Source: Micromonospora chokoriensis
Lineage (GTDB): Bacteria > Actinomycetota > Actinomycetes > Mycobacteriales > Micromonosporaceae
Assembly (NCBI RefSeq): GCF_000718555.1
Contig: NZ_JOAN01000003.1
Span: 186,001-250,000 of the forward strand
Length of the DNA stretch: 64,000 bases
Direction of reading: 5' to 3'
Position 1 is the stretch's first letter. Every line of letters begins with the position of its first letter. This document shows, in pieces, positions 41,424-52,421 of this stretch. Below the pieces are notes generated by a model. It worked only from the letters and a program-made list of their open reading frames with translations. It was not told where the DNA came from and made no database searches. The position numbers and the translations under genes are program-made.

Positions 41424-41951
41424 TCAGGAGGTGGGGAGGTGGCGCAGGCTGCGGATCTTGCGCCACAGGTCGGCGTCGCAGCGGCCGGCGTGGTCGGCGA
41501 AGGCGGCCGAGGTGAGGCGGATCGGCTCGGTCAGGCTGAGGTAGCTGTCGTGCTCCGCGCCGGGGTCCCAGTCCCGGGTGGGAATCCGTACGTGGTCGTC
41601 CCGGTTGCTCTTGTCCTGACTGGTGATCTTCAGGACGTCGGCGCCTCGGGAGTCGGCGCGCAGCACCAGACAAGGGCGCACCTTCGACCCGCTGCCGTCG
41701 GCGTACGGCACGTCGGCCCACCAGATCTCGCCGGGCTGCGGGGTGGCGCGCGAGCGGGGTTTGGCAGATGGCCGATCGGTGCCGCGTGGCTTCGGCGCCG
41801 TGGGACGGCGGCCGCCGGTGCCACCCCGACCCGGCCGAGTGCCCGGCCGGCCTGCACGCCGGTTGGCGACCCGGTGTCGCCAGCTGTTCCACGCCCAGCC
41901 AGCGGCCACCGTCAGCAGGATCGCCACCGCCCAGAGCAGCGCCTCGGGCAT
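41424..41951 (-). CDS. PemK/MazF-type toxin domain protein with membrane anchor
   Basis: A 175-residue protein. Residues 4-23 are a transmembrane helix (ALLWAVAILLTVAAGWAWNS), followed by a basic Arg/Pro/Gly linker to about residue 70. The C-terminal 105 residues are a PemK/MazF barrel: PQPGEIWWADVPYADGSGSKVRPCLVLRAD, LKITSQDKSN, IPTRDWDPGAEHDSYLSLTEPIRLTSAAF. The R-P-C-L-V-L strand and the T-S-x-x-x-S-x segment are the usual RNase signature. No antitoxin gene is adjacent on either strand. It may be a membrane-tethered RNase or a domain reused for another job. Confidence 0.8.
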   Translation of the reverse strand: MPEALLWAVAILLTVAAGWAWNSWRHRVANRRAGRPGTRPGRGGTGGRRPTAPKPRGTDRPSAKPRSRATPQPGEIWWADVPYADGSGSKVRPCLVLRADSRGADVLKITSQDKSNRDDHVRIPTRDWDPGAEHDSYLSLTEPIRLTSAAFADHAGRCDADLWRKIRSLRHLPTS

Positions 41952-42088
41952 CCGTACCTCCGCCTCCCGGCGACCCGCCGGTCGCACCGTCGCGGCGATC
42001 CTCGCACGCCGCCGCCCGTGCCGCCCGCCAACCACACCGGGGCTGCCCCGCCGCCCCGAGCCACCCCACGGTCAAGGTGGGCGGGTGA

Positions 42089-44332
<2,244 letters not shown>

Positions 44333-44484
44333 CCGCGGAGGCGGCGCGGCGACTGGCCGCGTATACCAACTTAATTACGACTACGACCGATTCGTGACTG
44401 TCATACCGGGAAACTGGGGGCCGAGGGCGTTTCATTGGGTCACGGCGTGCGCACCGGCACGCCGATAGCCGGTCGGGAGGTGTG

Positions 44485-47079
44485 GTGGAGGTCGCCGACC
44501 CACGCAACTCGCTTCCTGCGGGACGGGTCGCACCGTTCGCCGCCTTCGTCGCCGGCATCCTGGTGGTCGCCGCGCTGACCGCCGCCGTTCCACTCGCGAG
44601 GCTCCCCGACGAGCTGTCCCAGCTGCCGGTGGCGTTCTGGACGATGGCCGCGCTCGCCGTGATCTGCGACGCGCGCCCGTTCGTGCCACCGGGGCGGCGG
44701 CAGACGTCCGCGGTGTTCCCGTCCACCTGCTTCACCTTCGCGATCCTGCTCGGCTGGGGGCTCGGCCCGGCGGTGGTGGTGCAGGCGGTGGGGGTGGTCG
44801 TCTCAGGCTGGCGGATGCGGCACGCCCCGTGGCGCACGGCGTTCAACGTCGGCCAGTACGCGTGCGCCCTCGCGGCCGCGTACGGGGTGATTCAGCTCGG
44901 GTCGGGCACCATCTTCTCCGGCGGGCGGTTGCACTGGACCGACGTGGCCGCCGTCGGCGGTGCCGCGCTGGCCTGGTTCGTCGTCAACTACGGGTTGGTC
45001 AGCTGGGCGGTGCGGCTGCGTTTCGGCGACCGGTGGTGGCCCACCCTCCGCCAAGGGCTCGGCTTCGAGTTGCTCTCCACCGGCTCACTGCTGCTGCTCG
45101 CCCCGGTGCTGGTCGCCGCGGCGCGGGTCAGCGCCGCGCTGATCCCGCTGGTGCTGGTGCCGCTCTTCGCCGTCTACCGGATGGCGCGGTTGACAAACGA
45201 ACAGGAGCACCTCGCCGCCGCCGACCCGCTGACCGGGTTGCCCAACCGCAAGGCCCTGCTGGCCGAGGTTGCCGAGCAGGTGCACCTGCATGCCGACCGG
45301 ACTGCCCGGGGCGAACCCGACGGGCAGTTGGCGCTGCTGCTGATCGACCTGGACCGCTTCAAGAACGTCAACGACGCCCTTGGGCACGCCGTGGGCGACC
45401 GGCTGCTGGTCGAGGTCAGCGCTCGGCTCACCGACGTGCAGCCCCGACCGCAGATGATCGCCCGGCTCGGCGGCGACGAGTTCGCCATCGTGATGACCGG
45501 GCTGACCGACGTCGGTCAGGCCCGGGAGCTGGCCGACCAGGTGGTGGAGGCGCTGGCCGAGCCGGTGCCGCTCGACGGACTGCCGCTGGACGTGGGCGGG
45601 TCGATCGGGATCGCCCTCTTCCCCGAGCACGGCGAGGACTTCGCCACCCTCATGCGCCACGCCGACGTGGCGATGTACGACGCCAAGCACCGCAACGACA
45701 CCGTCGCCGTGTACGCCCCCGAGTCCGACCACAACTCCGCCGAGCGACTCGGCCTCCTCGCCGACCTGCGCCGCGTGCTGGAAGCCAGCCCATCGGCCGA
45801 GGTGCCCATCGAGAACGAGTCGGGCCAGGCCGGCGGGGCGCTCGACGTACCCCTTGCCGCGTCGGCGGAGGTGCGCGGCGGTGACGGGGCGGCGCTGGCC
45901 GCTGTTGCCCCGGCCGAGCCCGCTCTGCCCAGCGCCTCGCCGGCCGAGGCGGTGCCACTCGCTGACCCGGCACTGACGTCGCCGGGCGGTGGCCGGTGGT
46001 GGGCACGCCGTCGACGCGCCGACGCCGAGCGGGTGCACGCCGACGAGCTGATCAACCGGATCGCCACCGGAGCCGACCCGATCCGGGGCCGTAGCGCCCG
46101 TGCCACGGTCGCCGGCGCTCGGCCCGGCCCGGCCCGGGAGCGGCGTGCCGGGAGCGGAACCGGCCGACGTTCCTCGAACGGGAGCGCGGTGGGCAACGGC
46201 GGCGCCGGGGCACGGCGGGACGTCGGCCCGGGTACGCCGAGGCACTCACTCGAACCGACCGGGTGGGCGCACCCGGACGCTGAGCTGGCCGACGACGCCG
46301 GGGAAATCACCATGTACTACCAGCCGCAGATCGCCATCGCGACCGGCGAGGTGGTCGGCGTCGAGGCCCTGCTGCGGTGGCGGCATCCCCGGCGGGGCAT
46401 GGTCGACCCGGAGGAGCTCATCCGGGTCGCCGAGCAGAGCGCAGTGATGCGACTGCTCACCCGTCGGGTCGTCGACGACGTGGTGGAGCAGCTCGCCAAG
46501 TGGTCGGCGGCCGGCATCGGCCTGCGCGCGGCGCTGAACGTGAGCGTGCGCGACCTGCACACCGGCGAGATCGCCGACCAGATCGCCGACCGGCTGGCCC
46601 GGTACGGGGTGCCGGCCGAGCGGCTGCAGGTCGAGATCACCGAAGGCGCGCTGATGGCTGACCCGCGCCGGGTGCTGGCCACCATCTCCCGGCTGCACCG
46701 GATCGGGGTGGCCATCGCGTTGGACGACTTCGGCACCGGTTACTCCTCTCTCCAGCACCTGCGCCGGCTGCCGCTGTCCGAGGTGAAGGTGGACCGGTCG
46801 TTCGTGCTCGGCATGGCAGACGACGCCGACGACGCGGCGATCGTCCGGTCGATGATCGAGCTGGCCGGTGCCCTGGGGCTGCGGGTGGTCGCCGAGGGTG
46901 TCGAGGACGAGCGGACCTGGCGGATGCTGCACGCCGCCGGCTGCGATGCCGCTCAGGGCTGGTTCTACGCTCGGCCCATGCCGGCCGAGGAGTTGGTTAC
47001 CTGGCTGGCCCGGTACCGGCCGGTCCGCCCGACCGGCGGGCCCCCACAGCCGGATGTCGCTCGCCGCCCCACCCGCTGA
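44485..47079 (+). CDS. Membrane GGDEF-EAL protein (c-di-GMP turnover)
   Basis: An 864-residue bifunctional protein. Residues 1-225 hold about six transmembrane segments. The GGDEF domain (about 235-400) has [13 protein letters not shown] and an intact GGDEF in [12 protein letters not shown] (about 329-333). A 190-residue Ala/Gly/Arg-rich low-complexity linker follows. The EAL domain (about 605-860) has EALLRW at 627, then [40 protein letters not shown] and VAEGVED, all catalytic positions kept. Both cyclase and phosphodiesterase sites look functional. A GGGAGG site precedes tandem GTG codons at 44482 and 44485; the second has better spacing. Confidence 0.9.
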   Translation: MEVADPRNSLPAGRVAPFAAFVAGILVVAALTAAVPLARLPDELSQLPVAFWTMAALAVICDARPFVPPGRRQTSAVFPSTCFTFAILLGWGLGPAVVVQAVGVVVSGWRMRHAPWRTAFNVGQYACALAAAYGVIQLGSGTIFSGGRLHWTDVAAVGGAALAWFVVNYGLVSWAVRLRFGDRWWPTLRQGLGFELLSTGSLLLLAPVLVAAARVSAALIPLVLVPLFAVYRMARLTNEQEHLAAADPLTGLPNRKALLAEVAEQVHLHADRTARGEPDGQLALLLIDLDRFKNVNDALGHAVGDRLLVEVSARLTDVQPRPQMIARLGGDEFAIVMTGLTDVGQARELADQVVEALAEPVPLDGLPLDVGGSIGIALFPEHGEDFATLMRHADVAMYDAKHRNDTVAVYAPESDHNSAERLGLLADLRRVLEASPSAEVPIENESGQAGGALDVPLAASAEVRGGDGAALAAVAPAEPALPSASPAEAVPLADPALTSPGGGRWWARRRRADAERVHADELINRIATGADPIRGRSARATVAGARPGPARERRAGSGTGRRSSNGSAVGNGGAGARRDVGPGTPRHSLEPTGWAHPDAELADDAGEITMYYQPQIAIATGEVVGVEALLRWRHPRRGMVDPEELIRVAEQSAVMRLLTRRVVDDVVEQLAKWSAAGIGLRAALNVSVRDLHTGEIADQIADRLARYGVPAERLQVEITEGALMADPRRVLATISRLHRIGVAIALDDFGTGYSSLQHLRRLPLSEVKVDRSFVLGMADDADDAAIVRSMIELAGALGLRVVAEGVEDERTWRMLHAAGCDAAQGWFYARPMPAEELVTWLARYRPVRPTGGPPQPDVARRPTR

Positions 47080-47237
47080 CCCACCCGCCCGACACGGCAC
47101 GAGGGCCGGCGGAGGGGGAGTCGAGGACGCGGCACCGGAGCGGAACAATAGACTCGCTGCGGTCACCGCGCGTCACGCTCCACCCGCCGCGCGGCCGGCA
47201 CACCGCCCGACCAGCAGGAATTCAGAAGGGGGCACGG

Positions 47238-47543
47238 ATGGCCGCCATCTCCCGCGAGGAGGTCGCGCACCTGGCGCGCCTGTCGCGGCTCGCCGTCACC
47301 GAGGAGGAGCTGGACACGTTCGCCGGCCAGCTCGACGTGATCCTCCAGGCGGTCGCCCAGGTCGGCGAGGTCGCCGCCGCGGACATCCCGCCGACGTCGC
47401 ACTCGGTGCCGCTGACCAACATCTTCCGCGAGGACGTCGTCACTCCGTGTCTGACCCCGCAGGAAGCGCTGTCGGGCGCGCCCGACGCCGAGGACCAGCG
47501 GTTCCGCGTACCGCGGATCCTGACCGAGGATGTGGCCTCATGA
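47238..47543 (+). CDS. gatC: Aspartyl/glutamyl-tRNA amidotransferase subunit C
   Basis: A 101-residue protein, [45 protein letters not shown], then the extended belt with [25 protein letters not shown] and REDxV typical of GatC, ending [14 protein letters not shown]. It wraps GatA and GatB in the GatCAB complex that converts Glu-tRNA(Gln) or Asp-tRNA(Asn) to Gln/Asn-tRNA. GAAGGGGG precedes ATG 47238. Its stop codon lies in the first bases of an 80-bp repeat. Confidence 0.95.
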   Translation: MAAISREEVAHLARLSRLAVTEEELDTFAGQLDVILQAVAQVGEVAAADIPPTSHSVPLTNIFREDVVTPCLTPQEALSGAPDAEDQRFRVPRILTEDVAS

Positions 47544-47623
47544 GCGAGCGCCAGCGAGCGAATCAGGATTGCAGCGCCGTGGTGCCTCATGGCGTCATGG
47601 AGCGAAGCGGAGTGACGGCATGA
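47540..47623 (+). CDS. Mini-ORF 1 in the gatC-gatA repeat
   Basis: A 27-codon frame starting [15 protein letters not shown] and ending GVTA. Its ATG overlaps the gatC stop (ATGA) and its own TGA overlaps the ATG of the second copy. No recognisable domain. It could simply allow ribosomes to run through from gatC to gatA; whether the peptide itself matters is unknown. Confidence 0.3.
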   Translation: MSERQRANQDCSAVVPHGVMERSGVTA

Positions 47624-47699
47624 GCGAGCGCCAGCGAGCGAATCAGGATTGCAGCGCCGTGGTGCCTCATGGCGTCATGGAGCGAAGCGGAGTGACGGC
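47540..47699 (+). repeat. Two perfect 80-bp tandem repeats between gatC and gatA
   Basis: Unit 1 is 47540-47619 and unit 2 is 47620-47699; the 80 bases are identical. Each begins ATGAGCGAGCG and ends with CGGAG-N7. The gatA gene then begins with the same ATGAGCGA at 47700, so the ancestral gatC/gatA junction was probably a simple ATGA overlap that the repeat entered. Because the unit is 80 bases, each copy shifts the frame by one and reproduces an ATGA overlap. Inside are the inverted or direct motifs GAGCGA(A)GC and GTCATGGAGC. Confidence 0.95.
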
Positions 47700-47703
47700 A
47701 TGA
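47620..47703 (+). CDS. Mini-ORF 2 in the gatC-gatA repeat
   Basis: Identical 27-residue peptide to mini-ORF 1. Its stop codon overlaps the gatA ATG at 47700. The GGAG at 47689-47692, 7 nt before that ATG, lies within the repeat, so the repeat unit brings its own ribosome site for the next frame. Confidence 0.3.
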   Translation: MSERQRANQDCSAVVPHGVMERSGVTA

Positions 47704-49175
47704 GCGATCTGATCAAGATGACTGCGACGGAGATCGCGGCCCTGGTCGCGGGGGGCGAGACCTCCGCCGTCGAGGTGACCCAGGCGCACCTGGACCGGAT
47801 CGCCGCGGTCGACGACCGGGTGCACGCCTTCCTGCACGTCGACACCGAGGGCGCTCTCGCCGCGGCCCGCGCGGTGGACGAGCGTCGGGCCGCCGGCGAG
47901 GAGCTGGGCCCGTTGGCCGGCGTGCCGGTCGCGGTCAAGGACGTGCTCGCCACCCGGGGCGTGCCCACCACCGTGGGCTCCAAGATCCTTGAGGGCTGGC
48001 GTCCGCCGTACGACGCGACGATCGTGCAGCGGCTGCGGGAGGCCGGCACGGTGATGCTCGGCAAGACCAACATGGACGAGTTCGCGATGGGCTCCTCCAC
48101 CGAATACTCGGCCTACGGCCCGACGTTCAACCCGTGGGACCTGACCCGGATCCCGGGTGGTTCGGGTGGTGGCAGCGCTGCCGCGCTGGCCGCGTACGAG
48201 GCGCCGCTGGCGATCGGCTCGGACACCGGCGGCTCGATCCGCCAGCCCGGCGCGGTCACCGGCACCGTGGGTGCGAAGCCCACCTACGGCGGCACCTCCC
48301 GCTATGGGCTGGTGGCCTTCTCCTCGTCGCTGGACACCCCCGGCCCGTGTGCCCGTACGGTGCTCGACGCGGCCCTGCTGCACCAGGTGATGGGTGGGCA
48401 CGACCCGCGTGACTCCACCTCGATCCCGCAGCCGGTGCCGGACGTGGTGGCGGCGGCGAAGCTGGGCGCGACCGGTGACCTGACCGGTGTGCGGCTCGGC
48501 ATCGTGAGCGAGTTCGTCGGTGAGGGCGCTGAGCCGGGCGTGATGGCCGCGTTCCGTGAGTCGGTGGACGCGCTGACCAAGATGGGCGCCGAGGTCGTGG
48601 AGATCTCCTGCCCGACGTTCGCGTACGCGCTGCCGGCGTACTACCTGATCGCCCCGAGCGAGTGCTCCTCCAACCTGGCCCGGTTCGATGGTGTCCGGTT
48701 CGGCCTGCGGGTCGGCGACGACGGCAACCGGTCGCTGGAGGAGGTCATGTCGCTGACCCGGGAGTCCGGCTTCGGTCCCGAGGTCAAGCGGCGGATCATG
48801 ATCGGCACGTACGCCCTGTCGTCGGGGTACTACGACGCGTACTACGGGCAGGCGCAGAAGGTCCGGACGCTGATCACCCGGGACTTCACCGCCGCGTTCG
48901 AGCAGGTCGACGCGTTGATCTCGCCGACCACGCCGTCGGTGGCGTTCCCGATGGGCGCGCGGACCGCCGATCCGTACCAGATGTACCTGGCCGACCTGTA
49001 CACGATCCCGACCAACCTGTACGGCGGGCCGGGCATCTCGGTGCCCTGCGGGCTCTCCGAGGGGCTGCCCGTGGGTCTGCAGGTGATGGCCCCGACCATG
49101 GCCGACGACCGGATGTACCGGGTCGCCGCCGCGTTGGAGTCCGCCGTCGGCACGTTCACCCCGCCGGCGCTCTAG
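47700..49175 (+). CDS. gatA: Aspartyl/glutamyl-tRNA amidotransferase subunit A
   Basis: A 491-residue amidase. The Ser-cisSer-Lys triad is visible: Lys in [13 protein letters not shown], the glycine/serine-rich amidase signature [35 protein letters not shown], with Ser in SDTGGS and the nucleophile in GGSIRQP. It frees ammonia from glutamine (or asparagine) for GatB. The C-terminus reads [23 protein letters not shown]. The start at 47700 fits the family; upstream in-frame starts fall in the 80-bp repeats. Confidence 0.95.
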   Translation: MSDLIKMTATEIAALVAGGETSAVEVTQAHLDRIAAVDDRVHAFLHVDTEGALAAARAVDERRAAGEELGPLAGVPVAVKDVLATRGVPTTVGSKILEGWRPPYDATIVQRLREAGTVMLGKTNMDEFAMGSSTEYSAYGPTFNPWDLTRIPGGSGGGSAAALAAYEAPLAIGSDTGGSIRQPGAVTGTVGAKPTYGGTSRYGLVAFSSSLDTPGPCARTVLDAALLHQVMGGHDPRDSTSIPQPVPDVVAAAKLGATGDLTGVRLGIVSEFVGEGAEPGVMAAFRESVDALTKMGAEVVEISCPTFAYALPAYYLIAPSECSSNLARFDGVRFGLRVGDDGNRSLEEVMSLTRESGFGPEVKRRIMIGTYALSSGYYDAYYGQAQKVRTLITRDFTAAFEQVDALISPTTPSVAFPMGARTADPYQMYLADLYTIPTNLYGGPGISVPCGLSEGLPVGLQVMAPTMADDRMYRVAAALESAVGTFTPPAL

Positions 49176-49190
49176 ACCGGATGTCACCGC

Positions 49191-49224
49191 ATCGGCGCCG
49201 AGGGACATGTCCCTCGGCGCCGAT
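49191..49224. terminator. Perfect 34-bp palindrome, bidirectional terminator
   Basis: ATCGGCGCCGAGGGACA and its exact reverse complement are directly joined, starting 15 bases after the gatA stop. The opposite-strand membrane gene ends at 49252, so it can end transcription in both directions. It separates gatA from the distant gatB. Confidence 0.75.
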
Positions 49225-49251
49225 CGCGCGTCTGGACGGGTTGGGCGTCGA

Positions 49252-49806
49252 TCAGGGCTGGCTCGGCGGCCCGGTGAGGTAACGGCGGGCCTCCCGCAGG
49301 CCACGCCAGCGATACCAGGCCGCAGCCACCAGGAGCAGGATCAGCAGCATGGCCAGCACGCGGGTGAACGGGTGGGCCCCGCTCACCAGGGCCGGCAGCT
49401 GGGTGAGGACACCCGCCGCGAACACCCACAGCAGCCAGCGCTGACCGACCCGGAGTCGGGCCTCCCTGCGAGCCAGCGCGTCGAGACGAGGGTCGTCGGT
49501 GGACCCGTCGCGCAGCGCCCGCCCGATCCGCCGCCTCGTCGCCGGGTCGGCACCGGCTGTCGGGGGCGTCCGCCTGATCAGCCGGCGGCCGAGAATGAGG
49601 GCCACGACCGCGCCGACCAGCGGCGGAAACAGCATCAGCGCGAACGCCACGAGGAGGTCAGAGGTCCCGGTCTCGCCGTCGACAATCGCGGCGGTGCCCA
49701 TTGCGGCGGCGCCGACCACGACGACCGCGGCGACAATGTACGTGCTGCGGTGGTGCCGCCCCTGCGTCACCTGCTCGTCCGCGACGACACGTTCCTCGGC
49801 GGTCAC
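49252..49806 (-). CDS. Membrane protein of unknown function
   Basis: A 184-residue protein with four transmembrane segments: STYIVAAVVVVGAAAMGTAAIV, LLVAFALMLFPPLVGAVVALILG, WLLWVFAAGVLTQLPALVS and VLAMLLILLLVAAAWYRW. A conserved cytoplasmic loop, DDPRLDALARREARLRVGQRW, lies between. The C-terminal half is clearly related to the protein at 50114-50659 (DDPR-x-D-x-LARREA, W-x-LW, RGLREARRYL), so they are paralogues. GTG 49806 overlaps the stop of the 80-residue gene (GTGA). Function unknown. Confidence 0.65.
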   Translation of the reverse strand: MTAEERVVADEQVTQGRHHRSTYIVAAVVVVGAAAMGTAAIVDGETGTSDLLVAFALMLFPPLVGAVVALILGRRLIRRTPPTAGADPATRRRIGRALRDGSTDDPRLDALARREARLRVGQRWLLWVFAAGVLTQLPALVSGAHPFTRVLAMLLILLLVAAAWYRWRGLREARRYLTGPPSQP

Positions 49807-50045
49807 GGCCGCCCCCGACCCCGACGCCGTTGGTGCAGGCGCACCAGGACGTACGCGATCGCCACCGCCACCACTCCGGGCAGCGCCATGGCGAGCACCA
49901 ACTCGGCTGCGCTGTCCGGGTTCCGGTCCTCCCCGGAGGCGAACCAGCTGATCAGGGTCACCACGACCGCCACCGCCCATACCGCGACCACCCCGACGAG
50001 CACCGGCCGGACCTGCATCCCTCGCTCTCTCCCCGTATTCGTCAT
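49803..50045 (-). CDS. Small two-helix membrane protein
   Basis: An 80-residue protein, MTNTGRERGMQVRP, then TM1 VLVGVVAVWAVAVVVTLISWFA, an acidic loop (SGEDRNPDS) and TM2 ELVLAMALPGVVAVAIAYVLV with a basic end (RLHQRRRGRGRP). The MTNTG start and the upstream CGACC are shared with the gene at 50659, supporting ATG 50045. ATG 50018 (after GGGGAGAG) would give a 71-residue form. It is coupled to the 184-residue gene. Function unknown. Confidence 0.55.
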   Translation of the reverse strand: MTNTGRERGMQVRPVLVGVVAVWAVAVVVTLISWFASGEDRNPDSAAELVLAMALPGVVAVAIAYVLVRLHQRRRGRGRP

Positions 50046-50113
50046 GGTCGCTCGGTACCCCGTCGTCGACGACGCTACGCACGCCAGGCGTACCGCGGGG
50101 CAGGCGCGTCGAC

Positions 50114-50659
50114 CTACCCTCGGGCGACGCGGTCGCCGGCGAGATAGCGGCGGGCATCCCGCAGGTCACGCCAGCGCAGGTAGCCCTGCGCGGCCCAGAA
50201 GACACCGAGCGCCACGGCGATCACCCGGGTCGACGGGCGGGACGCGCTGACGACCAGCAGCGCCTCGAGCAGCACTCCGACACCGAGGAGCCAGAGCACC
50301 CAGCGCCCACCGATCCGGTGTTCGGCCTCCCTGCGCGCGAGGGAATCGATGCGCGGGTCGTCGGCATGTCCGGCACGCAGCGCTTGGCGGACCGTCCGGT
50401 CGGAGGTCGGGGCTGCCTGTGGATCTCCTGGCCGGTGGCCGGCCAGGAGAGTCGCCGCCGCGCCGAACGCCGCGAGGAGGAACGCGAACAGGAAGATCGT
50501 GAGTACGCCACGCGACGTGATCTCCCGCCCGTCCAGGGCGAGCAGCGCCACCGTCAACGCCGGGAGCCCCACCACCAGACTCGCGGCGACCACCGCCGCG
50601 CGACGCCACGCACCTCGGCCGACGTGGTTGACGGATCGGTTGTTCCCCGTATTCGTCAT
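50114..50659 (-). CDS. Membrane protein, paralogue of 49252-49806
   Basis: A 181-residue protein, MTNTGNNRSVNHVGRGAWRR, with four transmembrane segments (AAVVAASLVVGLPALTVALLAL, GVLTIFLFAFLLAAFGAAATLL, WVLWLLGVGVLLEALLVVS, VIAVALGVFWAAQGYL) and the loop DDPRIDSLARREAEHRIGGRW shared with its neighbour. A -10-like TACCTG lies 6 nt before the ATG, suggesting a leaderless mRNA. Together with the two genes above it separates gatA from gatB on the opposite strand. Function unknown. Confidence 0.65.
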   Translation of the reverse strand: MTNTGNNRSVNHVGRGAWRRAAVVAASLVVGLPALTVALLALDGREITSRGVLTIFLFAFLLAAFGAAATLLAGHRPGDPQAAPTSDRTVRQALRAGHADDPRIDSLARREAEHRIGGRWVLWLLGVGVLLEALLVVSASRPSTRVIAVALGVFWAAQGYLRWRDLRDARRYLAGDRVARG

Positions 50660-50799
50660 GGTCGACAGGTACCCGAGTGACGGCGCGAACACACCTGACT
50701 CTCGGGGTTGCCGGTGAGTCGGGAAACCCGGCCGAGGATTGATCGGGCAACCCCATTAGGCTGGACAGGTTCTGTCCCGGATCGCGCCTGGAGCGTCTC

Positions 50800-52299
50800 A
50801 TGACCACGACACTGCCCGCGTACGACGAGGTCGTTGCGCGCTTCGAACCGGTGATCGGCCTGGAGACCCACGTCGAGCTGGGCACGAACACCAAGATGTT
50901 CTGTGGTTGCCCGACCGACTTCGGCGGCGAGCCGAACACCCGGGTCTGCCCGGTGTGCCTGGGCCTGCCCGGCTCGCTGCCGGTGGCCAACAAGGCGGCC
51001 ATCGAGGCGATCATCCGGATCGGCCTGGCGTTGAACTGCTCGATCGCGCAGTGGTGCCGGTTCGCCAGGAAGAACTACTTCTACCCGGACATGCCGAAGA
51101 ACTTCCAGATCAGCCAGTACGACGAGCCGATCTGCGTCGACGGTTACCTGGACGTCGAGGTGGGTGGCGAGACGGTGCGGATCGAGATCGAGCGGGTGCA
51201 CCTGGAGGAGGACACCGGCAAGACGCTGCACGTCGGTGGCGCCACGGGTCGCATCCACGGCGCGACGGAGTCGCTTGTCGACTACAACCGGGCCGGCATC
51301 CCGCTTGTGGAGATCGTCACCAAGCCGATCACCGGCACCGGTGCGCTCGCCCCCGAGGTGGCCAAGGCGTACGTTGCCGAGCTGCGCGACGTGATCCGCA
51401 CTCTCGGCGTCTCCGACGTGCGGATGGAGGAGGGTTCGCTGCGCTGTGACGTGAACACCTCGCTCAACCTGCCGGGTGCCGAGTGGGGCACCCGCACCGA
51501 GACCAAGAACGTCAACTCGCTGCGCTCGGTGGAGCGGGCGGTCCGTTCGGAGATGCTGCGCCAGGCGTCGGTGCTCGACGCGGGCGGCCGGATCACCCAG
51601 GAGACCCGGCACTTCCACGAGGACACCGGCGACACCACCTCGGGCCGCTCGAAGGAGACGGCGACCGACTACCGGTACTTCCCGGAGCCGGACCTGGTGC
51701 CGATCGCCCCGGACCCGGCCTGGGTCGCCGAGCTGAAGGCCGCCCTGCCGGAGCTGCCCCGGGTGCACCGGCGTCGGTTGCAGGAGCAGTGGGGCCTGAC
51801 CGACCTGGACATGCAGTCGGTGCTGAACGCCGGCGCGGTCGAACTGATCGAGGCCACCGTGGCCGCCGGAACCACCCCGGCCGCGGCCCGCAAGTGGTGG
51901 CTGGGTGAGCTGTCCCGCCGAGCCAACGAGAGCGGTGTGGAGCTGGCCGAGATCGGTGCCACCCCGGCCCAGGTCGCCGAGCTGCAGGGGCTTGTCGACG
52001 CCGGCAAGCTCAACGACAAGATGGCCCGCACGGTGCTGGAGGGCGTGGTCGACGGTGAGGGCTCGCCCACCGAGATCATGACCAGCCGGGGCCTGGAGGT
52101 CGTGTCGGACACCGGCGCGCTCACCGCGGCCGTGGACGAGGCGATCGCCGCGAACCCCGGCATCGCTGACAAGATCCGCAGCGGCAAGGTCGCGGCGGTC
52201 GGCGCGCTGGTCGGCGCGGTCATGAAGACCACCCGGGGTCAGGCCGACGCGAAGACCCTGCGGGAGCTGATCCTGGAGCGCCTCGGCGTCGAGGGCTGA
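50800..52299 (+). CDS. gatB: Aspartyl/glutamyl-tRNA amidotransferase subunit B
   Basis: A 499-residue protein. The cradle domain starts [22 protein letters not shown] and has the zinc-type Cys pairs ([18 protein letters not shown]), [21 protein letters not shown], and [17 protein letters not shown]. The helical and YqeY-like tail domains follow (about 295-499, ending [22 protein letters not shown]). GatB phosphorylates the mischarged Glu/Asp on tRNA and receives ammonia from GatA. Unusually it is 1.6 kb away from gatCA, with reverse-strand genes between, so it needs its own promoter. Confidence 0.95.
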   Translation: MTTTLPAYDEVVARFEPVIGLETHVELGTNTKMFCGCPTDFGGEPNTRVCPVCLGLPGSLPVANKAAIEAIIRIGLALNCSIAQWCRFARKNYFYPDMPKNFQISQYDEPICVDGYLDVEVGGETVRIEIERVHLEEDTGKTLHVGGATGRIHGATESLVDYNRAGIPLVEIVTKPITGTGALAPEVAKAYVAELRDVIRTLGVSDVRMEEGSLRCDVNTSLNLPGAEWGTRTETKNVNSLRSVERAVRSEMLRQASVLDAGGRITQETRHFHEDTGDTTSGRSKETATDYRYFPEPDLVPIAPDPAWVAELKAALPELPRVHRRRLQEQWGLTDLDMQSVLNAGAVELIEATVAAGTTPAAARKWWLGELSRRANESGVELAEIGATPAQVAELQGLVDAGKLNDKMARTVLEGVVDGEGSPTEIMTSRGLEVVSDTGALTAAVDEAIAANPGIADKIRSGKVAAVGALVGAVMKTTRGQADAKTLRELILERLGVEG

Positions 52300-52314
52300 G
52301 ACCCACCCGGAGCA

Positions 52315-52341
52315 GGCCGCCGCCGGGCCCCGGCGGCGGCC
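52315..52341 (+). terminator. Hairpin terminator of gatB
   Basis: GGCCGCCGCCGGG / CCCGGCGGCGGCC, 13-bp complementary arms separated by one base (the inner bases must open to form the loop), followed by TCCTTCC. It lies 15 bases after the stop codon. Confidence 0.65.
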
Positions 52342-52421
52342 TCCTTCCACCCCCTGCCGACTACGCGGCCACCCCGCACCCCTCGCGAGGGCGTCAACGG
52401 CGACGCCTGGATGGAGCCACC

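Noticed and set aside
47667..49304. A 545-codon open frame on the minus strand opposite gatA
   Set aside because: It is the reverse shadow of a certain gatA gene, rich in Arg/Gly/His as typical for antisense frames in high-GC DNA.
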